Assembly: GCA_035041965.1 (NCBI GenBank)
Contig: JAPYMA010000525.1
Location: forward strand, 103,047 to 167,046
DNA length: 64,000 nt
Reading direction: 5' to 3'
From: Anisakis pegreffii
Lineage: Eukaryota > Nematoda > Chromadorea > Rhabditida > Anisakidae
The notes under the pieces are model-generated. The model ran no database searches, was not told the DNA's origin, and saw nothing but the letters and a program-made list of their open reading frames with translations. This document shows, one piece after another, positions 26,001 to 41,000 of the stretch. Both the position numbers and the translations under genes were made by a program. Position 1 is the first letter of the stretch. Each line of letters starts with the position of its first letter.

Positions 26001-29000
26001 TGTCAACTCGCCTCCTTATTCTGTAATCATTCATTCAGAACTACTGACCTGTAAGGTGGAATAGGGCGAATCAATTGAAAAATCTCGATTCGAAAGTAAA
26101 CTTGGATGAAAACCAACGCGGATATGAACAAGTAAAAAACGTATGACTGACCTGACAGTAGCCATGAAGTACACCCTCTCTAATGAACAGCTTCGTATTG
26201 CCCATAGTGTTGGCCATCTGTGCGCCGATAGTTAGCTCTTTCCATTCGACAGCAAATATTACAGTTGCACTCCAATCTTTTTTACGCGCTGTCTCCCAGG
26301 TTGACGTTGATCTAAAAGTTCAACGTTGAACTGATCCAAATAGCTTGTCGAAGCATTCGAGGAGCGCAACCGAAAGCAATCAACTATATAAGTGTTATAA
26401 TATAAAAGAGTAATCACTAACGCAGCTATTTCTGGATTATGCGATAATTTGCTAACTGATGACGACGCACAATTCGCACAACCCGTCGTCGGTGTCTTCA
26501 CCGAATGGTCACCGAAGAAGAGTCGTCGAACAATCGTACGTCTATACCAAGGCTTCGGGAATGAGATTAACTCGGCCAACCGTCTCATATCGTAATTGAC
26601 CGTCGCCGATCCGATACTTGCCGTTAGCACAAACTGCACATCATATGATTATATACGTATCGAGGTTGATTTGAACGAATCGAATTCAGGTGAAAAACAA
26701 TTTTGTTGTGAATATGTAATTAAGCCAAATATAAACATAGGAACTAATTTCAAACTAACAAGGAAATTTTTAGCACAAAATCAGTTCATCATGAATGACT
26801 CATCGGAATCCACGACGATAAAAAGCGGCGAGAATGAAAAGAAAACTGTCGATTGATTCACCTGAACTTTATTGTCTACTTCATAACGACCATTTTTACT
26901 GCGCGATGCTAAAATGGAGAGATGATCCAACGTCAATGATAACGCATCATGTGAGCTCGTCTGAATAATTCTTTGCATTATTGAAACACACACTGAATCG
27001 ATTACTCTCAACTAAACCCGCCAACTCAATCGCTTTAAAAGCAAGCGATTGATCGATTACAAATGAACAATGATAAACGATGAATGAGCACCTGATGAGG
27101 GCTGTAAACGTTCAGTGAAAACGCACTAAGCGTGGCTGACAAGTGAATGCCACCACCCGACGTATCGCCATCTGCCGATTCAGACAAACCACTGATCGGT
27201 CTCGTTGACGCCATCAGTGTTAATGATGGTAGTTTCAAGAGACAATCGGCCGCAGTGCTTCGCTACAACTTCACTTCATTCAGAAAATCGTTTAGTGCAT
27301 AAATATCGAATCAATCAGAAATGAACATGTTGCACAACCTGTTGATGCCCTTCGAATCGAATTGTCGATGACTGAACAGTCAGATGGAAGAGAACGTCAA
27401 GAGGCAGCACCGAAGTGTCCATCTCAACGATTGCTACATCCGACTCACAAACTTCACTTTGGTTTATTGTTGACAACTGAAAATCCATTTGCAAACAAAA
27501 AGAGAATGAATCACTTCAAATGGTAACTGCTGCATAATCAGAATTAGCATTATCAAGCGATTGAACTGCACAAAATAGAATATGAGACAAATGGAATTCG
27601 AACATTAGCTGACGAGTTGAAGACGTTATTTTCGGGTAATGGCTCTAATATTTGCTCAACAAAATCTGCCAAATGCGGTGTCACTAATGATTCTTGTGGC
27701 ATACTCGATAGCTCAACCGCCAGATAAAAGCCTGGTCGCCGACGATAGCTATAAAGTAATCGTTACCCAATGCAATTTTAATTTCCTTTTTTTTCTTGAT
27801 GGTAAAATTCCCCAAAAAAAGGGATCATGAGACAAAAAATCACTTTAACCATTTCCAAGGAGAGATTATTCGCTTTTTCATCATCAGTTTCTTCTACCAG
27901 TTGTGTGGATAATTTCTTTTTTTTGGAATCATTCGATAATTTGTAACTTTTTCTCGGAAAAAAATTACAAACAAGTAATTCAAAATAAGAGTATTCAATG
28001 GTGAACCAATCAAACCTTTGCTTGCCAAACTTAAAGGCGAACACTGTTTGCATTTGATGCTGCATCATTTGTTTGTGACTTCGGTCAAGAGTCGTGTAAT
28101 AGGCTTTCACATCAACACTATAAAATTCAACGTTCATTATGAGCTCAATCAGCAATACACAAACCAAAAATCATTATCAATTGATTGAATTTTGAGAAAT
28201 TTTTCACTTCTACCAAAAAATCACATTGCATTTTGCACTGAATTACCTAAAGGCCTTTTTTTCAAAAAAAAAAAAAAGCAAAATCAACGAAGCAATTACC
28301 TGGGTATAGCAAATTTAGTTAGCGCTGATGAGCCATTACCTGACCAAATCTTCGAGTTAAGATCTCTTGCTGACGGTCTTTTGTTGAATGGCCCCACATG
28401 TTCATCTTGTTTTACTGCTGCTCGTAAAGTGCATAAACCTGACTCAATGTTTACCTGAAAATGCATTAGTGAGTTGTAATGATGATCATCGTAAATAATC
28501 AAATACCTGTACATCGATTTCCATATCAACCACATCTGTGGACGGATTATTAGCATCTGTTGACAAACGTGCACTGCTGGTGAGAGTAGAAGGTGCATCA
28601 GGTGTTTGTTGTTGAATTTTAGCGGTGGAATGAGCTGGCATGGCATTGGCTGCTGGACGACTTCCGAACGATGAGGACTGAATATGTCGTTTGGATGAAG
28701 CTTGTTCATCTGATCGTTGTTGGTCGCTGGCGAGTTTTGAAGCAGAACGATCGTCTGACTTAAATCAATTTCAATACTACATTCTGAATCATATCCAAAA
28801 ATTCATAAATTTTTGTTATATGTGCGCTAATTTTATGCACTGCCTGCTTCAATTATGAACAACCTTTTTCGGCTCGAGTGTTCGTTTCTTCTGACGAATC
28901 GCATTTCGTTTCAATTTATCCAATACCGATTTTCGGAATTGTTTGAATCTAGCCAATTCAAGTTTACGCAGCTTACGACGTTCCTTCTCGATTGTTGGTT

Positions 29001-29080
29001 CACTGGCACGACACTGCATCAGATCTGTTACCAGTACAGATTGCTCGTGCATCTTTAATAAACGATCAATCAAATACTAT
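23075..29080 (-). CDS. lpd-3: BLTP1 part 5: C-terminal modules to stop codon
   Basis: Approximate exons: 29080–28861 (coiled-coil, KERRKLRKLELARFKQFRKS), 28758–28508, 28455–28300, 28150–28010, 27790–27605 (MPQESLVTPHLADFVEQILE), 27480–27335, 27240–27092 (CLLKLPSLTLMAST), 27012–26862, 26640–26430 (YDMRRLAELISFPKPWYRR), 26390–26150 (MANTMGNTKLF), 25885–25745, 25555–25400, 25197–25073, 24970–24700 (YEHWPCVLDM, LELHANTVSLACMHG), 24625–24435 (WALFHMRQPSIVFQPEAQ), 24350–24205, 24081–23890, 23757–23640 (SSFICEFHDTVSVQTDFNAQ), 23525–23382 (CDEWVVDPKIRFIDRFKWNP) and 23218–23075 (NTIPKALQRGMLDPCDALLA, then a 22-residue tail and TAA). The last two exons join in phase 0 and match the extreme C-terminus of human BLTP1. 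Confidence 0.9.
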
Positions 29081-32000
29081 CACGAAGAGATGCCACTTAG
29101 AAACTAACTCTATGCAGCAAGTTCATCACGCTGAAAGTTCGTGTCATCCCCGTTGTGTGCCCAGGTACTTCAGGCTAGTGAACAATTTCACCTAGCAAAC
29201 TTTCAAATAAAATTTTTTGCTGCGTTAAATTTCACAGCGCTCGTTTTTAGACCAACAGACAACTCTATTCGAGGAATATATTACCTGTGGTTTCCAAAAA
29301 ACTTTATAAATATAATCGTCGTACTCTAGTGCACTCGTACACATCACACAGAATCGTAATCGGTACCTTTCGTTCAAGCCACTGAACACGTTCTTCTGGT
29401 TGTGCAAGACTACCGAATTCACCGGTGGCATCTATTTCGGCATCTTGCTCATCTTCAGCGTTCGAATCGATCATCGATTCTCGACCAGACTCTTCCCATT
29501 CCTCATCATTGTCACCGTAAGCTAACGATGAAAATGTGCTCACCAGCAACGATGTCAACTTGCCAATCCGCTGCAAATTAACACACATCAAACTGTCGTC
29601 GTAAGCATGATTTTTCCAAAGCATATGTACTGTGAACTACATTACCATTCAAATACGAATAGCGAATAAAACTAAATGAAGTTGTTCAGAGTTTTGGTAT
29701 AATAGAAACTGACATGATCAAGGTCAATGGTCATTCCAAGCATTTGCCATTTCACCGAAAGAATCCATTTGGCATTTGTATTCGGATCCGATGCAGCGGT
29801 TGCTCGGGACACGAACTGATAAGTACCTTGCGGGAAATAAAAATAGTTGGAATGCGTCGAATCACCAGATTTATCTTCAATCCATGAATCGTTCAATGCC
29901 TGAAGATTGAAACTTTACGCACACTCACTGGATTGCTTATAAACAATCAATTAAACAGCAACGACTCCGTCAAAATAGTGTCGAATTGTAATGAATGTAA
30001 CGAAAATAATACCTGATCATCAAAATTGTCAATGAATTTCACTTTGAAATTGTGGAACGTCGCCTGGCAAGCTAATTCCCTTCGTACACAAACAGTGACA
30101 TCAGTGCTTTGTAATGAAACAACAAGTGCTGACATATTAGCACTTAAGTCAGCACTATATAGTGGCATACAAACATAAACACCATTCGTTACCTTCAGAG
30201 ATAGATTAACATCCATTTCGGTATCCGTATTCTGCAAATTATTTCTTTTAGAGTTTGCGGCGTTCTTCACATAGAAATAAAAGAAACGAGATGAATGCAA
30301 TAATCACATGTTAAATATCGAAACAACTGAATTGTGAATGCACGTACCAACGAAGTGTTCACAGATGGTGTCGACAATGAACTGCGTCTTGCAGATTTGA
30401 TCATTTTATTGCGTTGTTCTCGCCAGTAATCGTATGTGTTCTTATAATTGAGCCATAATAGAATTGCCTTGCAAAAAGAAACAATTAGAACGGCGAAGAC
30501 ATCAATCAGAAAGATATCACTGATAATTCTATTGGAACTGTTATTTTCATATAATGATAAACGAAGTGAATTGATTTTTGAAGATTCACTTTATCAACAG
30601 CCGAGGATTTGATGAGCAGAATGGGACGTATAACTGTTATCACATAGCTGTATGATGAGTGCACATTACTTTCTTTGTTTTGCACGGAAATCTGCAACGA
30701 TGAATCAGATGAGAAGTTAATGTAGAAAAGCCGTAAATATTTTGAAGAGAACGCAAAAATCGAAAAATACATCAAAATGACTCCATGAAAGAGAATGAAA
30801 TAAAAGAGAAACTGGTGAGTAGATGCAAAAATATGCTTTCATCTTAAGCAATAACAACACAATTGCTAAGCTTTTGTATGAAAATATGGAAGAACATTAT
30901 CATTACCTGTGTCATAAATGTGGCAAACTCTTGCAGTTCGGTTTCAATTTCCTCGAACATTGCAGTCTTCACAAGTTGTCCCAATTTTGCACTCACACCA
31001 ATAGTTGCTTTACCGTACAGTCGCTCCTATTGTTATTTATTCATTTATTTGCATCAACTATGAATTGTTGCATTCGATAACTGATGAACGTCATCATAAC
31101 TATGCAGGTAAAATTTCTGCATAGCTTTCTGATACTTGGAATTCAGTCAGTATTACTTTCGAATGGAATGTAATTTAACGCATTCAAATTCTTAGTTCCA
31201 CAAGGAACATATTCAATTAGTTCAATCCACTTTATGAGCAAAGGTTGATCAAATGATACTAATCGAATATTTACATTCTTTTCGTTCGAATCCTTGAGAG
31301 TCCAACGATTTGTGAGATTCGCAGATATATTATCGAATGTGAGACGAACAGCCGTTGATGTAGGAGTGCTCGCAGTTAGTTGAAGCCATGGTGCCGACTC
31401 GCCTCGTATCTTAACAACCATTCTCAAGTTATATCCAAAGTTAATAATCAATCAATCGACTAACCAAAAGATTGAACAGGAATGGATATCGAGTTGGGGT
31501 TGGATGACCAGGCGTCTGAACGGGTTGTTGGGGTCGATCACCGGCGAGTCGATCGATTAGTAATGTTAATTCGTTACGAAAACATTGCTCAGCGAACAGC
31601 ACTTGATTAAGCAGATCCGTTGTGAACGTATGCTCCAACTTGCCTTCAAACACAAGTGAAATGTAATCCTTCTAAAGATGCAGAGAAGCGAAGGGAAAAT
31701 GCAAAAAAAAAAGACATCGATGATAAGATTCATTATAGACATGAGTGAATAGATTCATCAAAATTTCTTCTCGAATCTTATCAAAGAAGAAATTATAGCA
31801 AGGAATTATTTCCTTCCATGATATCTCTACATTTTTAACGCTTTCTTTGCATATTTCTCCACCACAAACAACATTATTATTATGAATTTTCTACTGTAAA
31901 AAATTCCTGCAGAAAAAGTTTTTAACTTAGTTATAAACACGCATTCGCCATTGGAGAAAAAAAGGGGTTCCGAAAAAAAGCTACTAAAAGAAGGGATTCT

Positions 32001-35000
32001 TACCGATAGTGAGAACAATATCGATGTATCCGCCTTCACGAAATTGTAAGTTTTCATTGTCGCGTATCTGCGTATCGTCATCTTTGTCAGTTGTTCTGTA
32101 CGCACCATCAGCATGAATGTACGGCAATGCCAACGTGAACGTATCCGATGAGATCGACGAACGACATTCATCACTGGGAGCGTTTACAGTGAAATTCACA
32201 ACGTGTTTCTTCAGTTTGGCCATAAATTTTGCTTCAGCACCTCTGAAAAAATAACGACGATATCAAAAGAATAATAATTACTCGCTAGAGCATTAAACAT
32301 GCCATATGCTATATGTTGTATTTCTCTTGATAAAACAACTATAATAAAACACTTACGTTGTACCACTGCTTTGCGCCTCTTCCAAACGATACTTCGCTTT
32401 CAACGATGGCAGCAATTGAGCAGACAACTCAATGCTGCTCAACTCAATATCGAAATGCACCAACGCAACTGCTTGACGACATTGCAAATGAGGTGAGTAC
32501 TCACCGATCGGCTGTAATAGTTAAGTACTACTTCAAATGAACTGCTCAAACGTTTCAAATCATTGAGGAAAACGAAAATATTTACTTAATAACTTGTAGC
32601 ACTAACTATTAAGTATTGTAACGTAAAGAAATATCAGTCAAAAAAACGAAATAAAGAATGACCGTTGGTTCACTATATTCTAAACGGGTCATCTGTTCGT
32701 TAAGTTGCGGCGCATTCCTCAAGACAACTTCATGCAAATTTTGAGCGTGAATCGGCATATCGCCTTCAATATCGCCAACAAATAATTTCAGATGACTGTC
32801 CATTGAACCATCAACGTCCAATTCACTGCAACACGAAACATCAATGCAAAACAAGACCACTTCAAGCACATTCTCATTTCGCGAAACACTGAACAATATC
32901 CGCTAACCGTTTGAAGTTGAACGTACTAGCCTTGACCGAAAAATTGACAATATGTTTGGCATCTGAACCGACAACAAACTCTGAAAGAATGAGATTCGCT
33001 CGTTGTACAGATGCATTCAAGTCATCCAATACATGCTTGTCGTGTCTAGTTTTATCACGTTGGTTTCGATGGGACAACTGAAATACGTCGATCATTTAGG
33101 GAGTTCACAATATGCTAACATAAATACAAAAGCAATAAAACAGTCATTGATTGTTTACTGTTGCTACACTGAAGATGATTGATAGACCTAAAGTGAATGA
33201 AAAGAAGGCTGGCAAAATAAAATAACCTGAATTCTTTTGAAAGTTGTCAAAACGGACAAATGCGTTAAAGTCATTTCCAGCATAACCACCTTTAAACTAG
33301 CTTGACCTTCGACCCTCACTTGAACGTGTCCCCGTGACACCTGCGGCATTCCGGCACGTGACCTGAGTCATTATTTTACAACACTCATTTTTATAACTTA
33401 ATTAATTGAACGTGATTATAAACAAGTCGAGAATATTCGCAAACTTTTGATAGGCACGAAGTTTATCCAATACTCCGGCAATCCAAGAATGATGAACGTT
33501 CACTTCAGAATTGTTCTCAATCGACGGCGTCGATTGCAAATTTGACTTCGTATTGATACTGCCCGGTTGACTTTCGTGAGTGTACGACTGGTTGGATTTG
33601 ATGAACGCCAATATATTGGCTGTAGAACGCGTGACTCGCGTCAGATCGTTGAATAAGCATACGGATGCTAACGCGAATGTGACGTGCACGGACTGGGCAG
33701 TGGCCGAATAGCTGATATCATAAGATGCCCTTGAAGATGACAAATAACAATTAGTTGTTGATGACAACTCGAAATGTTGCATTTGTAACTATTTGAATGT
33801 GTCTGTCAACATTTATCGAATAAATTCGCCAACCGAATCAACAACGATATTTTATAGAGGGAAAATGCGAAATTCCAGAACAAAAACAAAAAAGGTTTAA
33901 CTAACACAAATAGAATCATCTATGGATGGTTATCCAGCAGAAATGAAGTAAATAATATTCCAAAAAAGATTTTAAGAATAAAAAAATGGTTGGTAAATTC
34001 ATAAAGGAATGAAGAACAAACCTAACTGGTCGTACTTTGAGATCATCCATATGAATATGTGAATGAAAGTGACCTTTCATTAGAACCGATTGAATATGTA
34101 ACAGATGATGCCTTGTTATGGATATGCAATTGATACTTGACGATATTAGTCTTGGTTCCAATACATCAACCTATCGTAATAAACACAACGATAATCATCA
34201 TGAATTATGATAATTAAATATTAAAAAAACAATACAACTCTGATTACAATAAACACAAAATTTCTTAAACAAATTGAAATACACTAACTCGAAGTTCCTT
34301 CCAATTCACTGACCACACTGCATTTGTCTGTGGCAATGATGGGCTGTTCAGCTTGCAAGGTTCAAGTTTAAGTACCTGAAATACATATCAAATAAAATTC
34401 GATTGAAACAATCAAAATGAATGATGCACTTTGCAATTCGACGCACATCAGACATTACAATAAATCTGAATTACATCCACAATTTATCTATAACAAAATC
34501 AAACAAATACCCCTTACAACATTACAATCCTCAAATTACTCCAATAAGTTGATAATATATAAATTTACAATTGAACTGACACGACTGAACCTGCTGTATT
34601 ATGAACTGTACATTACGTACCTCATAAACTTTCCAAAAGAAAACCGACAGAACAATTTCCATTGGATTCACATGCTCAAAATCATCAAGAGTTTTTTTCT
34701 TTCGGTTCTTTGCGTTCGCCTCTTTCTGCTCACGATGTCGTGCCGATATCCAATGATACAAGTCCACTGAAACGACAGTTTAATAATATCAGTCGAAAGG
34801 GGAATGAAAAGTACGAGAATGACAGTGTTCCTGACACACTTTGATGTGATTCAGCGGCAGAACGAGCACTCTCCAAAGTACTGCTTTTATGTTGGGGTAA
34901 TTCATTGCTATTCATATCGTTCATTTCTATATCAATCTTAACATCGGCGCTCTTTTTGATTGCTTCTTTTACATACTTGTTCGCGATTTCCGTATTGGCT

Positions 35001-38000
35001 AGCTGTAACAAATAAATTATTACTGCAACAAAAACATTTCAGTTTATGGTTTGAAACAATAACGTTGGCACGTTATTGAGTTTCATTAGAAGGAAGATGA
35101 AAGGTTGAATAAATGAAATTAAAGTGAATTAATTCACCTTGATCTGGGAACAAATGATAGTTTGCCAGTGACTCAACAAGGCAACAAGTGCTTGTTTACG
35201 GATGTCACAATCAGCCAACTTCGCTTTGTCGGGCACATTGATCTCGTCCCAAAAGTTATGCATGTCTGCCTCGGCTGCATAACGTACCAAAATCAACGAC
35301 AATTTACAACTTGGACACGATGCCGCAGCTCTCTGATGCACTTTGACATCCGCGAAACAACTTTTCTCTGTTGAAAATATCTGAACGAAGCTATCAATCA
35401 ATCGCGCACAAACAAATAACGCATACACATTGCAACCACAAAAATATGCGCGGAAACTGTTTCGAGACCAAGTGAACAGCTGACGAAAAGTTTGAAGGAT
35501 GAATCAATCACCTGGTCACTATTACAATCGAGTGCATTCGAGAGAGTTTCTGCAAACGCAAGATCGATCCATTCATCGATTCGTTTGAACCAAATCTCAG
35601 AAGATTCACATAGTCGATGTACTGCGTACGTCCATGCTGACACACAAGGAGCAAAAACATCGAATAGAGGCCATTCTTTGCTAAATTTTATACTTTAGCA
35701 ACTAATATTTGAACAAAAAAACAAACAAACAATTAAAGAGAAATTAAATTCACTGCATACAATAAACCATGCTGCTGTGCAATAGTAGAGACGGCTGATG
35801 TTGAAAATGAATCGCATCAAGAAGAAAGATGAACTGAAACAAAGGAGCGAATAATGCATTATTCATGCGTCCAACCTGCTCGTTTGATCGATTGGCTTAC
35901 AGAGCGCGAATTCAACTGAAGCTGTACCCAAACGTAATTCCATATTGTTCACTAAAGCAGTTGTTCGCTGCGGTGAGCTTGGAGGACTGTTATTGATCAA
36001 AAGAGATACGTCTGGCAAATCAACTTCTGAAATTGGTCGAATTTTTTGGAGCGAGTCAAAGTTCATGTACCGATTACGTTAGAATTACTAAAAAGAAAAT
36101 GTTAATATTGAAGCGAGTGACGATCATATGATGCTGAATGATGAACAGATAATAATAAGCAAGAATTTATGCAACTTTACGTGCAAACTGATGAGTATTA
36201 CCTGCGACTGTTCGCATATCAAAATCGTTCAACTGTTCATCTAAATTCAACGCACACCAATTATTCGTGTAAACTATCGATGCATTAGTTTTACTGTGCC
36301 CGAAATCTCGTTTACTTGATTCGACCACTTGTAAAAACTGAGCGTGGCAATGAATATTGCTACATTCAACACGAACACGAGCTTCTTCGGCCTTAAAATT
36401 GATTGTAAACAATTACATTGAAAGCGAACATTATACAACATGAAAAGCACACAACAACATTAAGAGCACGTTCCATTTTGGATGCACTGAAAACATTATG
36501 AAAAAAATGAAAATCTGAAAGATGAAAATGAATTGATTCTACCGCATTTCTGTGCGATGAAGCAAACAACACCGTGTCCTGTACGTTGACAAGTGCTACA
36601 TTACTGCGCACCAAATGAGATAAAGTCTCTTGTACAGACGTTAAATGAATTGTTTTTTCGATAAGACCACATTGAAATAACGCAATATCGATCGATGGCA
36701 GCAACAGATTTGCATGAACATTTGGCTCTGAAAGTATGAGAAGACACTGAACGATTACGATCTGCACACAAAAACTGCACTGTGAAACATTTCAATCAAA
36801 TGCAACTCTTCAACGTGATGCATACGGTAAAGGAATTGCTTTAAACGGTACTTGAAGCAGCAAATTAATACTGTTCTAGATTCCAAAAAAATCTAATATG
36901 CAAAACACAACCGTGTCTGGGAGACGTAATGAAAAAAAAACGACAGAAAAGATTTACCAAAATTTTGTTTATTTTTTTGTGGAGACGTGGTTAATGGCTG
37001 TGAATGATGTTGGAAAACACACAATGTGTAGAGATGCTGTGAAATAAAGGCTGGATGAATTGTTGAGAGTGCAAATGCAACGTGTTCACCCAATTGCTGC
37101 GTTACTTCCAGTGCCAATGGAGTCACGAATAACTGCAACTTGATGACTACATTACGATAACATAAATCTTATCACATAATCGAATGAAGTGGTTCACAGT
37201 GGCCATGCAATCAATTAAGTTATTGTGAAGCCTTCGAATTGTCACACTAATAGAATTTCAACACAAATTTCATGTTCGAATCGCTCATTAACGAAGCGAA
37301 TAGGCCTGGGAACGTTGTTCGGTCAATACATATTGTTGCTTCTGCGCATAACGATAAACGATGAGATCGCAAAGAAATTTGAAGCAGATCAGTTTGAAGA
37401 AAATGGCGTAGAACATTTGAAAAAGATGTTAACAACTGGCAATTGTTTAAGCAATACGTTGACGATACCCAACTTATTTGACAATGAAATTGAAAGAAAC
37501 ACCAACTCGAACATTCGTTGCAACTGTACCACGCACGTAGAACGCCAAGTGATCGGCACCGAACACGGACATAACCGATTCACTACTTGGTGTTGACAAT
37601 ACCACTCGTTCAGATGATGAGTTCAGCGATGATAACGTTGGTGCTGATCTACGTTTCAAATCTTCACGTATTAAATGCATTTCATTGATACCGTCACTTA
37701 TCTAAAAAAAACACCTTCATTTCCACTGTATTCATCACAAGTTCATTTAAAAAAAAACAGCACCACAAAACACTTCTCGATTCAAACTTTATTCAGTCGC
37801 ATACATTCAGTGTAAAACCAATTTGGATGCTTTCCGCCGATGATCAAAGTGAATCATCAAAACAACGCAGATCGAATTATAATAAAGCCAAAACCAAATT
37901 TGTGGCTGTTTGATTCGAAACTTCTCAATGACCACATCCATATGGATGTAATAAAATTTTCAAATACCTTAATAAACGAAATTTTCGCACGTTGCACGCA

Positions 38001-41000
38001 ACTCTGCAAAGATTCAGTGCCAAACAAACACATATCCTCATGCTCGCCAACAGACGAGTATCTGCTCAAGAATGTGTTGTAGTTGGTCAGCAGTACTGAT
38101 GATGACATTATTGGGCAAACCATATGATGTGATAAATTCACCATTGATGTCGATAACGCGGAATGGAACGAATCCTCAGATGAGGTCTTCCTTGCACAAC
38201 TTGCTTTTTCCTACAACAATCTCATTTTGAAATATTCCTACAACAATTTCATTCTGAAACACGAGTGGACAAGTGAAGGAGAAGAATCACTTCTAAAAAA
38301 TATGTCACTATTAGAGTCACCATCGTTCATCTCTCTGCGTCCGCAAAAAGTTTCTGATCAATTACACAAAGCAGTGATGAAATGATAAGTTAGTCAGTGG
38401 AAGATTTAACAAACGAAACAGTACTTACATTACAGAACGGTGATGCTGGATCTGAGAGTGCAAGTTTGCGAATTGTAGGCGATTGCTTATCAGAAAGTGC
38501 CCTAAAGCAGACAAAAATTATTACAATTCGAATTCATTTACTGTTCTTCGTTTCATTACCGGTATGCTTTAGTGATATACTGGATCACTTCCTATATTCC
38601 TCATAAGCACAATGCAATATTACAACTGCACCCTTGAATAGCACAATTAAAGCGAACAAATCGTTTGCTTTGTGTTAAATCAGATCAATGATTAGGTAAA
38701 TGGCATAACGGTAGTTATTACTTTTTACCGGCAAAAATGATGCTTTGACCAATTCCTGGCTGAACGCTCATATCACGATCACAATGTTGTACGGCTAATA
38801 CACTCTCCAAATCGCTCAGGAAATTTTTTCCTCTGAACACAACAAAGATTGAAAGATCGTTTCAGCAATGATATTATTACTGCTGAATGAGAAACAATGA
38901 ATAACTGAATAAATCAATAGAATTCTTCACTCAAACTAAAAATGCATCGTTGAAATTTTATGGATTTGATTTGACTTAACAAAATTTATTTGTCTGGCAA
39001 AATACTGATTGATATCTCATCTAAAGATATGATTAAGGCTAAAGTGATAATAACGAACGTGATATCGACTTTACCAAAGAAACGGCAATCACCATAACAC
39101 GAGCATGTACTTTGATCGGGGGACAACCACAAAAAATAAAGTCTGCAAAACAAAGAATCACTTTGCACTCAGCTTCAGAGTAAACCACTGGTCTGCGATA
39201 GAAACAGATGCAAGCAAGCATCAAAGTAAAGAACAATAAATTTGAAATGAATGAATAATGCAAACAGATCGATAAAGTGATTGCTTTAAGAGTTCATTCG
39301 AAAGAAACCACCTCGATGAAGCTTTATCGTGTTTTAGCAGAAAGTTTCGTTTCTCTTGAACCAAATGAATTTCATTCGAATCATACGGAGCACGTATATC
39401 GATATCGACATTCTCAACGCACGACATTCCACATTCCATCCATTCATTATCATCATTTTTCGTTGTTAATTGCCTCACACAAATCTGATGCATTCCTTTC
39501 ATTCAGCAGCAAAAATTATGAGTGGATGCAATGAGTGAAGCGATACACAACTAACAGATGGCAATTTGACGATGACATCAGAACAAAACGATGCTTCATG
39601 ACAGTTGCACTGTGAGAATCGGACCGGTGAAACGGATAATTGCAACGCACATCTATCTTCAATAATGACCACATTGAATGTATCAATACTGGCGCGAACC
39701 ATTTTGTATTTTAACTAAAATCAACATTTATTGATGAAAGTGTCAAAAAAAACGATTCAACTGAATGCAGTAGAAAATCAAACAATGCTATAAGTTTAAC
39801 TGCTAAAAAAATAAGTGAAAAAGACGGTGAATGATTAAAGATGGAGCCGATACATTTTCTTCGGATTCACAATTTTGGATACGTCCCTTCGTATCGACGA
39901 GATTAAGCGCTGAACGGGGACATGTTCGGATGTCGTTCATATGATGGCACAGTTCATACCTAAACGATCATCATCTCTCAGCTTCTCCTTTCCGCATAAA
40001 ATTTTATTGGCTCCAGTAGGGATATCGTCATTAGTTGATTTCGAGCGAAATGTTTTCTCGCGAACGGAACTCGGACACGACACGTATCAATTTTAGATTA
40101 GATGCTCTAGCACACAGCGTCTCGCTCGCTGAGATCGGTTTCGCTCGAAACCGAATGTTGCATCAATATCAGTGATGCTGAGCCTCAGTCAAGCTATCAC
40201 TTCGCTTATATCTTACTGTTATTATAATTATCACTAATTATTATCATTCTTCTTATTACTATTATTATCACCGCTACTGTAGAATACTTTCAATTTTAAA
40301 CCTCTTTCCTTCGAGAAGTCAATTACTGGGTGTTTGTATATGCAATATATTGAATGGAAAGTCCAACGGAAACAGATTAAAGGTACAAAACATTTTTGAC
40401 TGAAGGCACATAGATGTATTCTTCATAAGTCACGTAAAAAAAAGTATTTCACCTTTCAGGAACTTGCAAATCTTCATCAGGACATACAGAGAGTAGAATG
40501 AGCGATTCAACAAATTGTGCCAATGTGACCAACTTGAACAAACAGTAAATTATTACCATTATTCGTTAATCGTTCTGCACATTTCTCATCGGAACACATT
40601 TCAAACTACTCGACATAGTAACTATAGGTTTTAGAGAAACGATTCACGTATACAACCAACTCCGAATGACATGCAAAAAGTGATTATTTTCACGAATAAT
40701 TGTAAAACAGCTCTAAAGCGCCCATAAGAAAGAAGAAAAGGGAAGATGCGACGAACGTCGGCAGGATGAAGTTTAGCATTAATGTTGCCAATGATCACTT
40801 CAATCAACCATGCATATTCTACAGATCCCGCATCCCATGGGATGTCAACTTCAGAGAAGAGTGCATGACCACGGAACGACAGTGTCTCTAGCGCAATCAC
40901 TCCTTCTGAATCGCTGCCTCTTGATGCCCCAAAACAAACAGCCACTGTTCCAACGTTCACCTCAAATCACGAAGCGCTAGATGAGTGGTCGTGTTTGTTA

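Noticed and set aside
37225..37596. 123-codon plus-strand frame
   Set aside because: Overlaps a Ser-rich BLTP1 linker exon on the minus strand; no recognisable domain and no splice partners.
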